64,000 nt of DNA, from the NCBI RefSeq assembly GCF_014397005.1, contig NZ_JACGWS010000007.1:206999-270998 (forward strand). Direction: 5' to 3'. The notes under the pieces are model-generated. The model was not told the origin of the DNA and ran no database searches. It was given only the letters and a program-made list of their open reading frames with translations. Numbering within the stretch: position 1 is the first letter of the stretch; every line of letters begins with the position of its first letter. Made by a program: the position numbers and the translations under genes. This DNA comes from Kordia aestuariivivens. Lineage in GTDB: Bacteria > Bacteroidota > Bacteroidia > Flavobacteriales > Flavobacteriaceae. This document shows, one piece after another, positions 1 through 9,405 of the stretch.

Positions 1-1
1 C

Positions 2-154
2 GCATTAGACACTATGGTAACAATTGCTGAATCTGAAAATGCGGCTTCACAATTGCCAAACGCAACGTTGAGAATTATAGAAGATGTAAAACATCCGATT
101 GAAAAGGTAGATACGAATGTGTTAGCAACTGTTATTCGCAATTTTATTGCTTAA
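2..154 (+). CDS. C-terminal end of a probable alpha/beta hydrolase (partial)
   Basis: Only the last 50 codons are in the window; the frame is open from base 2 to a TAA stop. The peptide contains a predicted strand followed by EDVKHPIEKVD and a final helix. This resembles the end of alpha/beta hydrolases, where the catalytic His sits in a short loop before the last helix; the His in KHP would be that residue. The nucleophile and acid residues are upstream of the window, so the assignment rests on this tail alone. It converges with the next gene, leaving 10 bases between them. Confidence 0.45.
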   Translation, partial: ALDTMVTIAESENAASQLPNATLRIIEDVKHPIEKVDTNVLATVIRNFIA

Positions 155-164
155 TTTCAAAAAA

Positions 165-1061
165 TTAATTACAATCACTTACATCAAACATTCCATCTAC
201 AATAATAAACTTACGTTCATTGTATTTGATCTTTGTGTTCTCTTTAGAAATTTTCAAATTACGGAATCCGCATACCGTTTTTAAACGTGTATTATTACTC
301 AATTGTAAAAAGCCAACACTTTTTAAGTTTTTAAATGCATCAATACTTACTGCATACGAGTTGCTTTCTATTACGAACCTATTTTGAACAGTTTCTAATG
401 CATCAAATCCATTTATTTTGATAAGCGCATCATTTTCTTCGATTGTTAAGTTTTTTTCGATTTTTTTAATGTTTGAAAATCCACTTAAGTCATGCAAGCT
501 CTCATTATCATATATAGAAACATGCTCTTTCACTTCTGTAATATTGTAAAACGTATCAATTGCCTCCAATTTACCATTTAACCATATATTTATGCTTCCT
601 CCAATATGCGTAACATTATCTAATCCTTTTATACTTACGAGCGATGCATTATCCATAATATTAATCGTTTCACCTATATGTATAAGGTTTTTTAAAGCGT
701 CTAAATTCTCCAATTTAGGATTGGAATGAAATGATAAATGACGTCCAACTTTCGTTAAGTTTTGCAATCCATTTAATGAAGTTAGTTCTGGGTTTTGAAC
801 AATTCCATCTGGTGTGTGATCACCAATAACTAACTTTCCTTCAATTTCAACAAGCGTAGCTAAAGGAGATAAGTCGGAAGCGCCGCTAATAATAAGATTT
901 CCTTCAAATTTAGAAAGTCCTTTTTTCCCAAAAGCTTCTAATTCTTTTTGTGTTGTTATTTCAATTGTATTCGATTTTTTTGACTGACTTTGTGCTTCTG
1001 TAAATTGAAAATTTATAAATAGTAAAGCTATAAAAAGTAGCTTTTTATAAGGTTGCTGCAT
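165..1061 (-). CDS. Secreted receptor L-domain-like repeat protein
   Basis: A 298-residue protein with a signal peptide (KKLLFIALLFINFQF, cleavage near EAQS), so it is exported. From about residue 60 it consists of 24-26-residue repeats of the type L.nL..Ig..i.I.dN..L.sl.gl.ni, as in the receptor L domain and related leucine-rich solenoids of Bacteroidota surface proteins. No enzymatic motif and no T9SS sorting domain are visible; two cysteines (CGF and the terminal DCN) may cap the solenoid. The ATG at 1061 is preferred, since an upstream extension would need a TTG codon and puts charged residues before the signal peptide. A binding or adhesion role is inferred from the fold only. Confidence 0.6.
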   Translation of the reverse strand: MQQPYKKLLFIALLFINFQFTEAQSQSKKSNTIEITTQKELEAFGKKGLSKFEGNLIISGASDLSPLATLVEIEGKLVIGDHTPDGIVQNPELTSLNGLQNLTKVGRHLSFHSNPKLENLDALKNLIHIGETINIMDNASLVSIKGLDNVTHIGGSINIWLNGKLEAIDTFYNITEVKEHVSIYDNESLHDLSGFSNIKKIEKNLTIEENDALIKINGFDALETVQNRFVIESNSYAVSIDAFKNLKSVGFLQLSNNTRLKTVCGFRNLKISKENTKIKYNERKFIIVDGMFDVSDCN

Positions 1062-1237
1062 CCTGTTTTGATTTAAGAAAAACAATTATACGACTAATTG
1101 ATAAGTTTACCAATTACTTATATACATTGAATTTATCTAAATCAACTTTTACCAACTTTTTAGATTTCAATAAAAACTACTTTCATAAATAACAGTTATC
1201 TTTAGCGCTTTACTCATAAAAAATAGTACCCTATTCC

Positions 1238-2017
1238 ATGCTTTTTCTAGTCCAATCTAATATTTATTCTGATCCTGATCACGACCGTATTTTTGAAGCG
1301 TTAAACGATCTCAATATTCCGTATGAAGCTATTGAACTCAATTCAGAAACGGAAGCAATCACAGTACAATCAAGTCGTACGGACGTTTTTGTATATGGTT
1401 CGGTGAAGCTAGCACGACTCGCGAAAACTAATACACATTGGAGTCCAGGTTCGTTTTACGGTGGAAATCATCAATATAAAATCTACGCGGAATATTATAA
1501 AGAGAATTTACTCAATTATGATGTGGAAATTTTCAAGTTTAAAGATACTATTACATGGAAACCAAGCGAACAGAAATTCATTAAACCGTATAAAGATGCC
1601 AAAATTTTCACCGGAAAAGTGTTTACAGAACTCAAATGGACTGATTTTGTACAACATTCACTAGAAAATCCAAGAACACCTTTATTGAATTCCGAATCAT
1701 TGATTCAAGCGTCTATTCCGAAGGAAATTTACAAAGAAGCACGTTTATGGATTGTTGGCGGACAGATTGTAGCCTCCGTGTATTATAAGTTTAATGGTGA
1801 TGTTGTTTTTGAAGCTGAAGTTGCTGAGGAAGGAATTGTGTTTGCTAAGAAAATGATTCAAATTTATGAAGTCGCAGAAGCATTTGTCATGGATATTTGC
1901 TTGACGAATTATGGCTGGAAAATTGTAGAAATTAATTGCGTTAATAGTGCAGGGTTTTACCCAAACCTCAACGTACAGAGTTTGGTAAAAGCATTGAATA
2001 TTTATTTTTCAAACTAA
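1238..2017 (+). CDS. ATP-grasp domain protein
   Basis: A 259-residue protein. The C-terminal half has ATP-grasp features: EARLWIVGGQIVASVYYKF (central strands of the ATP-binding lobe), AFVMDICLTNYGWKIVEINC with the Asp and Glu-x-Asn expected to bind Mg-ATP, and a final N-rich loop (NSAGFYPNLN). The N-terminal region (MLFLVQSNIYSDPDHDRIFEALNDL) looks like the preATP-grasp Rossmann lobe. ATP-grasp enzymes ligate a carboxylate to an amine or thiol through an acyl phosphate; the substrate cannot be read from sequence. It stands alone, followed by a small unknown gene in the same direction. The family (DUF4343-like) is fairly sure, the reaction is not. Confidence 0.7.
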   Translation: MLFLVQSNIYSDPDHDRIFEALNDLNIPYEAIELNSETEAITVQSSRTDVFVYGSVKLARLAKTNTHWSPGSFYGGNHQYKIYAEYYKENLLNYDVEIFKFKDTITWKPSEQKFIKPYKDAKIFTGKVFTELKWTDFVQHSLENPRTPLLNSESLIQASIPKEIYKEARLWIVGGQIVASVYYKFNGDVVFEAEVAEEGIVFAKKMIQIYEVAEAFVMDICLTNYGWKIVEINCVNSAGFYPNLNVQSLVKALNIYFSN

Positions 2018-2094
2018 AAACATTCGTGTATTATTAATTTTAATCTCTTACTTTGAGCACATCGCACAAACTTAGTCAGCCAATTGTCAATTCT

Positions 2095-2526
2095 ATGAAA
2101 ACACTTCTTAGAGGCAATATTCATTTCACAGAAAAAAGAGAAAAATGGACACTAGAAATTGATGCAAAGTGGAATAAGAAAATCAATACAATTACGATTA
2201 AAGCTAGAAAGTCCAATTTAGTTACTGATTTTTCTCCTTGTAAGTTATATAAATCGAACTTCTTTACAATCCTATCTTATGTATGGTTATTGAGGTCAGA
2301 ATCCTATGGTTTTTCTGGTAAAAAAAGTGAGTTTTCAGAAATACTATTAGAAAGTGCTGCTACAATTCCGTTAATGGAAACCAAAAATCCTATTATAAAA
2401 CTGGAAGGAAAGCATTTAATTTTCTCTGGCGGAATCCGAAAGAAAGATAGTAAAAGTCTATCAAATGTTCTTACTTTGGTAGATATGCTACTAAGTGAAA
2501 TTGACGAAGCAGAACACAATCATTGA
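2095..2526 (+). CDS. Hypothetical protein, 143 aa
   Basis: An open frame with no family I recognise. The first ATG is at 2095; an in-frame TTG at 2053 would add 14 residues, and the ATG is preferred because the extension (STSHKLSQPIVNS) has no evident structure. The product is soluble, basic in the first half, with alternating beta-like stretches and no signal peptide, membrane helix or metal motif. It follows the ATP-grasp gene by 77 bp and may be co-transcribed with it. It ends just before a hairpin that separates it from the convergent T9SS gene. Confidence 0.5.
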   Translation: MKTLLRGNIHFTEKREKWTLEIDAKWNKKINTITIKARKSNLVTDFSPCKLYKSNFFTILSYVWLLRSESYGFSGKKSEFSEILLESAATIPLMETKNPIIKLEGKHLIFSGGIRKKDSKSLSNVLTLVDMLLSEIDEAEHNH

Positions 2527-2553
2527 AAGATTATACTATTGAAAAAAGAGTTG

Positions 2554-2586
2554 TTATAGAAGCAAAAGGTTGTTTTGCTTCTATAA
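2554..2586. terminator. Hairpin between convergent genes
   Basis: Inverted repeat with 14-bp perfect arms (TTATAGAAGCAAAA and its complement) and a 5-base loop. It lies between two convergent genes; the flanks are only moderately T-rich, so it is a probable bidirectional terminator. Confidence 0.6.
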
Positions 2587-2603
2587 AGAGTTTATAAGTA
2601 TTT

Positions 2604-5600
2604 TTATCGTGCTATTTTCTTCGTGAGTTTTCCTTTTTCTGTATCAATCACAACAATATAAACGCCTGAAGCTTGTTCGCGTAACGAAATCTTCTGATTC
2701 ATATCAGTAATAGAAGCAATTTTCTTTCCTAAGATAGAATACACGGTTACATTATTAATTTGCGTTCGTGTACGTTGTTTGATTTCAAGTTCGTTGTTCG
2801 TATTTAAGTAAACTGCAAGATCATTTTCGTTTAAAACTTCATCTACACTTAACATAGAATTATTAACGAATTCTAATTGAAATCTGTTTGAAAAAACACC
2901 ATCAGTGGTTGTAAATGTATAATCAGATTGCTTTAAATCGTGTGTGATATTTAATTCGAAATCTTTCAGGTATATGTTTGTATCCGTTGTGTTTAAAACG
3001 CCTTCTAAAGCATCTATACTAATGGTTATATCGCCCAAAATGTATGAATCATATCCTAATGGAATAATATCGTTTCCTGTAAAAGCTGGACGTCCTTGAA
3101 TTCCGAATTCATCCGAAGCTTCTATTGAGTAAAAGCTGATATAGTTTGATCCTTTTAATCGCACACCATCGTACAATCTGTCTTTTTGCAACGTTGCATC
3201 CTCAAAGAAACCGATGAGTAGTTGACTAAAAACTCCATCAGGATTTGTCATATTTACCCAAATTCTATCTCGTTCTACCGTAGATGTTGTTGTGTTTTCG
3301 GCAGTATTCGGTCTGAAAAAATCATCATTACTATACGCATTACTTCGCATGCTATTGTTAAACGTAACGGTTCCTGCTGTGATGGCTTCCAAGAAAAATC
3401 CTTGTCCGGAAGCTATAAATCCCGTTGGTACGGTACTTCCACTCACGGATGCTGTTCCTATTCCACCAGAAACATTGTACATCGCGTAATCGTCTGTACT
3501 ATAATTAAACGCAAATGGTCCTGGATTTGCAATGGAAACATCGTCGACATGTGTCCAGAAATACAAAGTTCCAGTGATGTTTGTATTGAATGTAATAAAA
3601 TCGTCAGCACTAATTGCTGATGGGTATGGATTTCCAATAAGATTCCAGTCGTCGTCTGCATCAGTAGCATCCGCACTTAAATCAACAGCAGTTGTAATAA
3701 CTCCATTATTGACAGCGCCACTAAACATGATAGATTCTGTTCTTGGAAATGTTCCTGTTGTTGGTCCCATTGCTGCATAACCAACTCCAAGAGCCATTGG
3801 AGTTGACGCCATTACTTGGCTCCAAACGTCGCCATTATCATCAAATTCATCATTGTCTAAATCTTCATAATTAGCCGCAATATAACTGTAAGCGTTGCCA
3901 ATAGGCCAACCACTTAATGCTGTTCCAATTGTAGTACTTACAACTGGAGAAGACCAATAGGTAAAATCGTATTGCTCAAAAGATGTTGTTGTTTTTGCTA
4001 CGTTTATGATTCCTGTTCCGTTCAGCGTAACGTTTCCAGCATCTTCAACCATAATTAATGAACCTTCATGATTGATGTTCATAATTCCGGTAGTATTTAC
4101 TGTTAAATCGTTTTCAATATCTACATACGTAGCACTTGGAATTGTCAATGTAACGCCGCTATCAATTGTTAATGAACAAACGATAAGATCGCCATGCGTA
4201 GAAGCATTGTAATCTCCCGATAGAGAAACCTCACGAGATCGATCAGGTGTTCCATTACTCCAAATAGTACCATTCCAAGTAGTAATACCATCTTCGTGTT
4301 CGCCTAAGTATGGGTTTGTTCCAACTACAGGATTTTCTACTTCTGCATCTGTAAATTCAACCCATTCATTGGGATCCCAAGTGGTTGCTGGACCTGAAGT
4401 CGTACATGAGTTACGCACAAAGCATCTTCTATCGCCCCAGAGTGTTCCGTCTCCAATAACATCTACTCTATTTGCCCACGTACTACTATCATTTGTTGTA
4501 CTTATAATAACTATATCATCACCACTAAATAAGCTTGCGCTAGAAGCAAACTCAAAAGTAGGGTTTCCATCATATCCTATTTCGCCTGGTGAAGCATACG
4601 CAGGTAATACAGCTGTATCATGTTTGTATCGTCTGACTTCATCAATAGCCATGTCTGTTGAAATCAATACATTGTTATTGAAAGATGGTGAACCTGCATT
4701 GGATGGATCTGCGGAAGGTGGAGCATCTGCATCTGCATTGTTTAATACTACAATGTAATATGTATTTGCAGGAATGATAGCGCCACTTATATTTTTTACT
4801 TCAATCCATTTATTAGTGGAAGAACCTTCATAATATTGTGTAATCATAATGTCTGTTGATAGTGCCGCATTTATGGTTAAGATTCCTGAATTATAGGTTA
4901 CAGCATCCCAAAAATTTCCCATGTTATCAGCTAAGATTCCACCATACGTAAAATCACTACTATTAATTCTAAAACGTGATGCGTAGTAATATGTCCCAGC
5001 TATTAATGGCGAGCCAATTTCGGCTGTATATTGATCATTGTTTCCAACATCAGTATCATACGTTGCTGCTACCCATGTCCAACCAGTACCAACACTCGGA
5101 TCATTATCCGTAGTATTGTACCCAATCCAAGCTTCTACATTAGCACCTTGCCCTGCTGCATCTGTAATTCCTGGTTCATATACTTGCGCATACACATTAA
5201 ATGTATCGCCTACTGTTGTGGTTGCTATTTTCGGAAAATCTACATTACAAAAGTCTGCCGTATCTGGATTTACTGTTAGTTGTACAGAATCACTACTCCA
5301 AACCCCACCAGAACCTCCATAGGTAAAGTTGCAACTATTGAGTCTAAAACGACTTGCATAGTAATAGGTTCCAGTAGCAAGTCCTGAGCCAATTTCTGCA
5401 CTAAATTCATCATTGTTTCCTGCTTGCACATTAAATGTTGCTGCAACCCATGTCCAACCTGCTCCAACACTTGGATCATTGTTCGTGGTATTGTAACCAA
5501 TCCATGCTTCTACGCCTGTACCAGCGCCTGCTGCTTCTGTAACTCCTGGTTCATATCCTTGCGCAAATACTGTAAGATTATCGCCTACTGTAATGGTTTG

Positions 5601-6218
5601 TGAAGTTATAGGAGATTGTACATTTGCAAAATCGACAGCATCTGTACAGCTTGAAACTACAGTTCCGTTGACAACAATATCATTTCCTGTTCCTTCAAAT
5701 CCTCCAGAACCTCCAGTAGCTTCTGCCCAACCATATATTCTGTAGGTTACGGCTGCTGTATTTCCTGTTTGGTTTATTGAAAATGTAATAATTTGTGTAC
5801 TAGAATTGTCTAAAACGGCCATTTCTGCATCAATATTAGCAGCATAGCTATCTAATGAGCTTCTTACAGCGATTCCTCTTAAACCCGTATTTGAACGTTG
5901 CACATTGAAAACCATCGTTGTAACATTGAACTGAAAACCACTATTTGGTGTAATGGTAAATTCCATATAATCATTTCCAGAAACAGCATTTGATATATTA
6001 GTTACTGCCCATGAAGTGGCATTAAATCTGTTTCCATTGTTAGAGGCTGTAAGTCCTCCGCCTCTTGTTATTGTTGAGTTAGATAGGTTTACATCATTAG
6101 AATTTGATGTTGCTGAAGCTTCATTTCCTGCTAATCCATTGAAGTCAAAAGTTAGTATTTGACTATTTCCTGCTAAGCACGTAAGAAAAAAGAAGATTAT
6201 GGGGGTAATTTTTTTCAT
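2604..6218 (-). CDS. Large T9SS-exported protein with two duplicated modules and a lamin-tail-like domain
   Basis: A 1204-residue secreted protein. An N-terminal signal peptide (KKITPIIFFFLTCLAGNSQ) precedes a beta-rich region to about residue 190. Two near-identical modules follow (about 205-310 and 330-430), each containing EAWIGYNTT.NDPSVG.GWTW and GTYYYASRFR. From about 455 comes a segment typical of a lamin-tail domain (DIMITQYYEGSSTNKWIEVK), then a long beta-rich region, and at the C-terminus a T9SS type A sorting domain (NNVTVYSILGKKI ... GVYIVVIDTEKGKLTKKI). The family knowledge is that such C-terminal domains direct passage through the type IX system and are then removed. No catalytic motif is visible, so an adhesin or surface scaffold role is only a guess. 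Confidence 0.85.
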   Translation of the reverse strand: MKKITPIIFFFLTCLAGNSQILTFDFNGLAGNEASATSNSNDVNLSNSTITRGGGLTASNNGNRFNATSWAVTNISNAVSGNDYMEFTITPNSGFQFNVTTMVFNVQRSNTGLRGIAVRSSLDSYAANIDAEMAVLDNSSTQIITFSINQTGNTAAVTYRIYGWAEATGGSGGFEGTGNDIVVNGTVVSSCTDAVDFANVQSPITSQTITVGDNLTVFAQGYEPGVTEAAGAGTGVEAWIGYNTTNNDPSVGAGWTWVAATFNVQAGNNDEFSAEIGSGLATGTYYYASRFRLNSCNFTYGGSGGVWSSDSVQLTVNPDTADFCNVDFPKIATTTVGDTFNVYAQVYEPGITDAAGQGANVEAWIGYNTTDNDPSVGTGWTWVAATYDTDVGNNDQYTAEIGSPLIAGTYYYASRFRINSSDFTYGGILADNMGNFWDAVTYNSGILTINAALSTDIMITQYYEGSSTNKWIEVKNISGAIIPANTYYIVVLNNADADAPPSADPSNAGSPSFNNNVLISTDMAIDEVRRYKHDTAVLPAYASPGEIGYDGNPTFEFASSASLFSGDDIVIISTTNDSSTWANRVDVIGDGTLWGDRRCFVRNSCTTSGPATTWDPNEWVEFTDAEVENPVVGTNPYLGEHEDGITTWNGTIWSNGTPDRSREVSLSGDYNASTHGDLIVCSLTIDSGVTLTIPSATYVDIENDLTVNTTGIMNINHEGSLIMVEDAGNVTLNGTGIINVAKTTTSFEQYDFTYWSSPVVSTTIGTALSGWPIGNAYSYIAANYEDLDNDEFDDNGDVWSQVMASTPMALGVGYAAMGPTTGTFPRTESIMFSGAVNNGVITTAVDLSADATDADDDWNLIGNPYPSAISADDFITFNTNITGTLYFWTHVDDVSIANPGPFAFNYSTDDYAMYNVSGGIGTASVSGSTVPTGFIASGQGFFLEAITAGTVTFNNSMRSNAYSNDDFFRPNTAENTTTSTVERDRIWVNMTNPDGVFSQLLIGFFEDATLQKDRLYDGVRLKGSNYISFYSIEASDEFGIQGRPAFTGNDIIPLGYDSYILGDITISIDALEGVLNTTDTNIYLKDFELNITHDLKQSDYTFTTTDGVFSNRFQLEFVNNSMLSVDEVLNENDLAVYLNTNNELEIKQRTRTQINNVTVYSILGKKIASITDMNQKISLREQASGVYIVVIDTEKGKLTKKIAR

Positions 6219-6322
6219 ACTAATGTATTTTTTAAACCTACAAACATAATGAATAGTTAGTCAATAACAAGCATATAAAACTTGTTTCTATCAACAAATA
6301 GTTATTCTTTTGTAGAATATTT

Positions 6323-6793
6323 ATGGAAAAGAAATCGTATTCCGTTAAAGAGGCAAAATTAAAGATACAAAATTTTTGTGTCTATCAAGATCGCTGTCAT
6401 AAGGAAGTTATTGAAAAGTTACGGCAAATGAATATGATTCCTGAAGCAATTGATGTAATTGTTTCCGAATTGATTCAAGATAATTTTTTGAATGAAGAAC
6501 GTTTTGCACAAAGTTTTGCAAGAGGCAAGTTTCGAATTAAAAAATGGGGACGCGTACGAATTGTGAGAGAATTGAGACTTCGAAATATTTCAAAGTTTGT
6601 TGTTGATAGCGCACTGAAAGAGATTGACGCATCTGAATACCTCAACACTTTGGATGAACTTGCAAGAAAACGCAATGCAGCTGTAAAAGAGACCAATTCG
6701 TTTAAACGAAAGAAAAAAATTGCAGATTATTTATTGTACAGAGGTTGGGAAACACATTTAGTGTACGAGAAGATAAATGAGTTGGTGAAGTGA
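6323..6793 (+). CDS. recX: RecX family regulatory protein
   Basis: A 156-residue protein with the three-helix repeats of RecX: an early YSVKEAKLKIQNFCVYQDRC segment, then LIQDNFLNEERFAQSFARGKFRIKKWG, the most recognisable part of the family, and a basic C-terminal repeat ending in YLLYRGWETHLVYEKI. RecX binds the RecA filament and limits its activity. recA is not in the window. The length matches other RecX proteins (about 150-160 residues). It is divergent from the T9SS gene, with 104 bp between them. Confidence 0.85.
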   Translation: MEKKSYSVKEAKLKIQNFCVYQDRCHKEVIEKLRQMNMIPEAIDVIVSELIQDNFLNEERFAQSFARGKFRIKKWGRVRIVRELRLRNISKFVVDSALKEIDASEYLNTLDELARKRNAAVKETNSFKRKKKIADYLLYRGWETHLVYEKINELVK

Positions 6794-6862
6794 TTGATTT
6801 GAGTTTAGAAGTTTAGAAAAATAATTCGTCATTTTCAATAGTACTTCATTTTTTAAGTAAAA

Positions 6863-7729
6863 TTAAATTCCGTTCTTTTGATGTGTTCTTTTGATGGCTT
6901 GCTCATTTTTCCAATCAATCCATTTTTGACCTTTGAATCTTCGCATTAGATTGTCGTATTGCCTCATGAATAAAAAGTTATATAATGCCTTCCCTACATT
7001 TATTGGGTTTCTGGTTATAGATCGCAAACTCATGGAGAAACCTGGTGTTAGGTATTTCATGTAGTGCCAATATCCTTCTGGCATGTATAGTATATTTCCA
7101 TGTTCCAACTCTGTAATGTATCCTTGTGTGTGTTTTAGCGCTGGCCATTTTTCAAAGTCGGGGTTTGAAAAATCAATGTCTTCACGAACGATTAATGAGT
7201 GTGGAATTTTGTAGAGAAAGTCGCTTTGTTTTTGATCAAATAGAATGCATTGTTTTTTTCCTTCAAAGTGAAAGTGAAGAATGTTTGAGAAATCAATGTC
7301 ATAGTGCATAAACGTATGCGAATTGGTTCCGCCAAAAAAGAGCATTGGTACTGATTTGAGTAGTTTTAAACCAAGGTTTGGCAGCGAATAATCGTTTTGT
7401 AATGATGGTACTTCTTTAAAGATATTCCACAGAAAGATGCGATATTTTGTCGGTTCACTTTTGAGTAAATCTATATATTCCGACATTTTCATTTTTGCAT
7501 GTGGCTCATTGAAATCTTCTTTGTAATCTACAGGCCTATCGTCATATAAAGGTACTTCTTTGTCGCCTGCAACTTCTTTCATGTAGTCCAAACTCCATTT
7601 ACCATACGCTGGCCAATCTTCAATAAAATTCTCTATAACCACTGGTTTTTGTGGCTTGTAGTAGTTTTTTATGAAGTCTTTTTTGGTAATTGTTTTGACT
7701 CTTGGAATTTCTTGCAGATTCAATTTCAA
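6863..7729 (-). CDS. Cupin-like (JmjC-type) Fe(II)/2-oxoglutarate oxygenase
   Basis: A 288-residue cytosolic protein of the cupin_8/JmjC-like family. The iron-binding motif is visible as His142-x-Asp144 (HTFMHYDIDFSN) with the distal His222 in PEGYWHYMKYL. The N-terminus carries the family signature KPVVIENFIEDWPAYGKWSLDYMKE. Members hydroxylate protein or small-molecule side chains using Fe(II) and 2-oxoglutarate; a Lys that could bind 2-oxoglutarate lies in the FEGKKQCILF strand. The substrate is unknown. It is downstream of bioB on the same strand but separated from it by a terminator. Confidence 0.8.
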   Translation of the reverse strand: MKLNLQEIPRVKTITKKDFIKNYYKPQKPVVIENFIEDWPAYGKWSLDYMKEVAGDKEVPLYDDRPVDYKEDFNEPHAKMKMSEYIDLLKSEPTKYRIFLWNIFKEVPSLQNDYSLPNLGLKLLKSVPMLFFGGTNSHTFMHYDIDFSNILHFHFEGKKQCILFDQKQSDFLYKIPHSLIVREDIDFSNPDFEKWPALKHTQGYITELEHGNILYMPEGYWHYMKYLTPGFSMSLRSITRNPINVGKALYNFLFMRQYDNLMRRFKGQKWIDWKNEQAIKRTHQKNGI

Positions 7730-7787
7730 TATTCTAACGTTTATCTAGCTAAGTTAATAAATTGTTGCGTAATTAGAAATTTTGAGC

Positions 7788-7824
7788 AAAAAAAAAGAGC
7801 TTAAAAACAAGCCCTTTTTTATTA
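7788..7824 (-). terminator. Terminator after bioB
   Basis: On the minus strand a stem made of AGGGCTT and AAGCTCT, with a single mismatch and a short loop, is followed by a run of T. It lies 13 bases beyond the bioB stop codon. Confidence 0.65.
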
Positions 7825-7836
7825 TTATTTTGGCAC

Positions 7837-8949
7837 TTATTTATTGCTTTTTTCTAATACTGCTGCTTTCATTTTTTCTTTCGCCTCTTCATTCCTTTCT
7901 ATGGTATGATCTGGTCGTGACCATTTTGGTTTTTCACCTAAAGCTTGGTATTCCGAGTTTTCTGCTTCTACAGTTTGTGGTTGCGTCTTTTTTGTAAACG
8001 GTTTTTGAGTATTTAATCCTAACATTTCAAACATTTTCATGTCTTCATTCACGTCTGGATTTGGTGTTGTTAGCAGTTTGTCTCCAGCAAATATTGAGTT
8101 TGCGCCAGCAAAGAAACACATTGCTTGTCCTTCTCTACTCATGTTTGTTCTTCCAGCGGATAAACGTACTTGCGTTTCTGGCATTACAATTCGGGTAGTA
8201 GCTACCATTCGAATCATTTCCCAGATTTCTACAGGCTTTTCATCTTCTAATGGCGTTCCATCAACAGCAACTAATGCATTGATTGGCACAGATTCTGGTT
8301 GTGGATTTAGTGTAGCTAAAGCGACTAACATTCCTGCTCTATCTCCTACCGATTCTCCCATTCCAATAATTCCTCCACTACAAACCGTTACGTTTGTTTT
8401 TCTAACATTGTCAATGGTTTCTAAACGATCTTCGTATCCACGTGTAGAAATGACTTCTTTGTAATATTCTTCCGAAGAGTCTAAGTTGTGATTGTATGCG
8501 TATAAACCTGCTTCGGCTAAACGTTGTGCTTGATTTTCTGTCACCATTCCTAGTGTACAGCAAACTTCCATATCTAGTTTGTTGATTGTACGTACCATTT
8601 CTAATACTTGATCAAATTCTGGTCCGTCTTTTACATTTCTCCAAGCTGCGCCCATACATACACGAGAGCTTCCTGATGATTTTGCACGTAATGCTTGTGC
8701 TTTTACTTGTGAAACTGACATTAAATCGTTTCCTTCAATATCTGTATGGTAGCGTGCTGCTTGTGGGCAATAGCCACAGTCTTCAGGACATCCACCTGTT
8801 TTTATAGAGAGTAATGTAGACACTTGCACTGTGTTTGGATCGTGATGCAATCTGTGTACAGTAGCTGCTTCGTATAACAATTCCATGAGTGGTTTGTTGT
8901 AAATCGCAATGATTTCTTCTTTAGTCCAATTGTGTCGAATGTTGTTCAT
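7837..8949 (-). CDS. bioB: Biotin synthase
   Basis: A 370-residue radical-SAM enzyme that inserts sulfur into dethiobiotin to give biotin. The radical-SAM cluster motif is GGCPEDCGYCPQ (Cys54, Cys58, Cys61), and the family segments VCMGAAWRN, EVCCTLGMV, YNHNLDSS, CSGGIIGMGE and FFAGANSIFAGDKLLTT are all present, so both the 4Fe-4S and 2Fe-2S sites look intact. About 40 extra C-terminal residues, charged and disordered, go beyond the usual end. The ATG at 8949 is chosen; the frame continues to a TTG at 8970. bioA, bioD and bioF lie 10-13 kb away on the same strand, so the operon seems to have been split. A decayed copy of the bioB start is found at 12066-12118. Confidence 0.95.
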   Translation of the reverse strand: MNNIRHNWTKEEIIAIYNKPLMELLYEAATVHRLHHDPNTVQVSTLLSIKTGGCPEDCGYCPQAARYHTDIEGNDLMSVSQVKAQALRAKSSGSSRVCMGAAWRNVKDGPEFDQVLEMVRTINKLDMEVCCTLGMVTENQAQRLAEAGLYAYNHNLDSSEEYYKEVISTRGYEDRLETIDNVRKTNVTVCSGGIIGMGESVGDRAGMLVALATLNPQPESVPINALVAVDGTPLEDEKPVEIWEMIRMVATTRIVMPETQVRLSAGRTNMSREGQAMCFFAGANSIFAGDKLLTTPNPDVNEDMKMFEMLGLNTQKPFTKKTQPQTVEAENSEYQALGEKPKWSRPDHTIERNEEAKEKMKAAVLEKSNK

Positions 8950-8976
8950 AAAAAGATGTATTTGAGACAAAAATAG

Positions 8977-9300
8977 TTATATCCATTTAGATTCTCCTTC
9001 TGTAGCGTCTAAAATATCAATTTTTAATTTTCCTGCAATTTGCTTGACAACTATGAATGCATCTTCTTTATCTATAGTTGCGGATGCTTTGATGTGATGA
9101 TTTCCGTTGAAAAAAGATGAAGGATTGTGATATCATTTTTTATAGTAGCTGTCGTACGCAATGTTTTTACTACTATTGATTCTGTTGTACTAAATACAGA
9201 AATATATTTAATAGCTGGTAATCCTTTCCATTTTACAATTCGGAGTCCAAAAATCTCTATTCTTTTTATTTTTAAATAGTTTGTTTTCGAGGATTTAGTT
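8977..9300 (-). pseudogene. Decayed, 5'-truncated copy of the small membrane gene at 12129-12611
   Basis: Reading the minus strand gives a C-terminal half that matches the intact protein at 12129-12611: KYISVFSTTES versus EYVSVFSTTEA, and IDILDATEGESKWI followed by TAA versus IDILDATEAESKWI. A loss of one base near 9104-9116 (where LHLFF would continue as NGNHHIKA) shifts the frame, and the N-terminal membrane part is missing. It lies directly upstream of bioB, in the same arrangement as the bioB relic next to the intact gene, so it is one arm of an old tandem duplication. Confidence 0.85.
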
Positions 9301-9311
9301 CAGTAAAATAA

Positions 9312-9343
9312 AGCCCTTTCAGGTTTTAAAACCTGAAAGGGCT
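9312..9343. terminator. Perfect 32-bp palindrome, probable terminator
   Basis: A perfect palindrome with 16-bp arms (AGCCCTTTCAGGTTTT and its complement) and no loop. It is downstream of the minus-strand precursor genes; the bases beyond it on the minus strand are T-rich (TTATTTT). It could terminate these genes or act as another kind of palindromic site. Confidence 0.55.
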
Positions 9344-9405
9344 GAAATTATAAAATTAATGAAATGATCAGAACTTCTTCCAACCATAACTGACCGAAGT
9401 ACGTT

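Noticed and set aside
3222..5322. Several plus-strand frames opposite the T9SS gene
   Set aside because: Low-complexity Ser/Cys/Ile-rich shadows of a beta-rich coding sequence.
8950..9300. New small gene between bioB and the peptide cluster
   Set aside because: The reading frame is broken and matches the 3' half of the gene at 12129-12611; it is a pseudogene.
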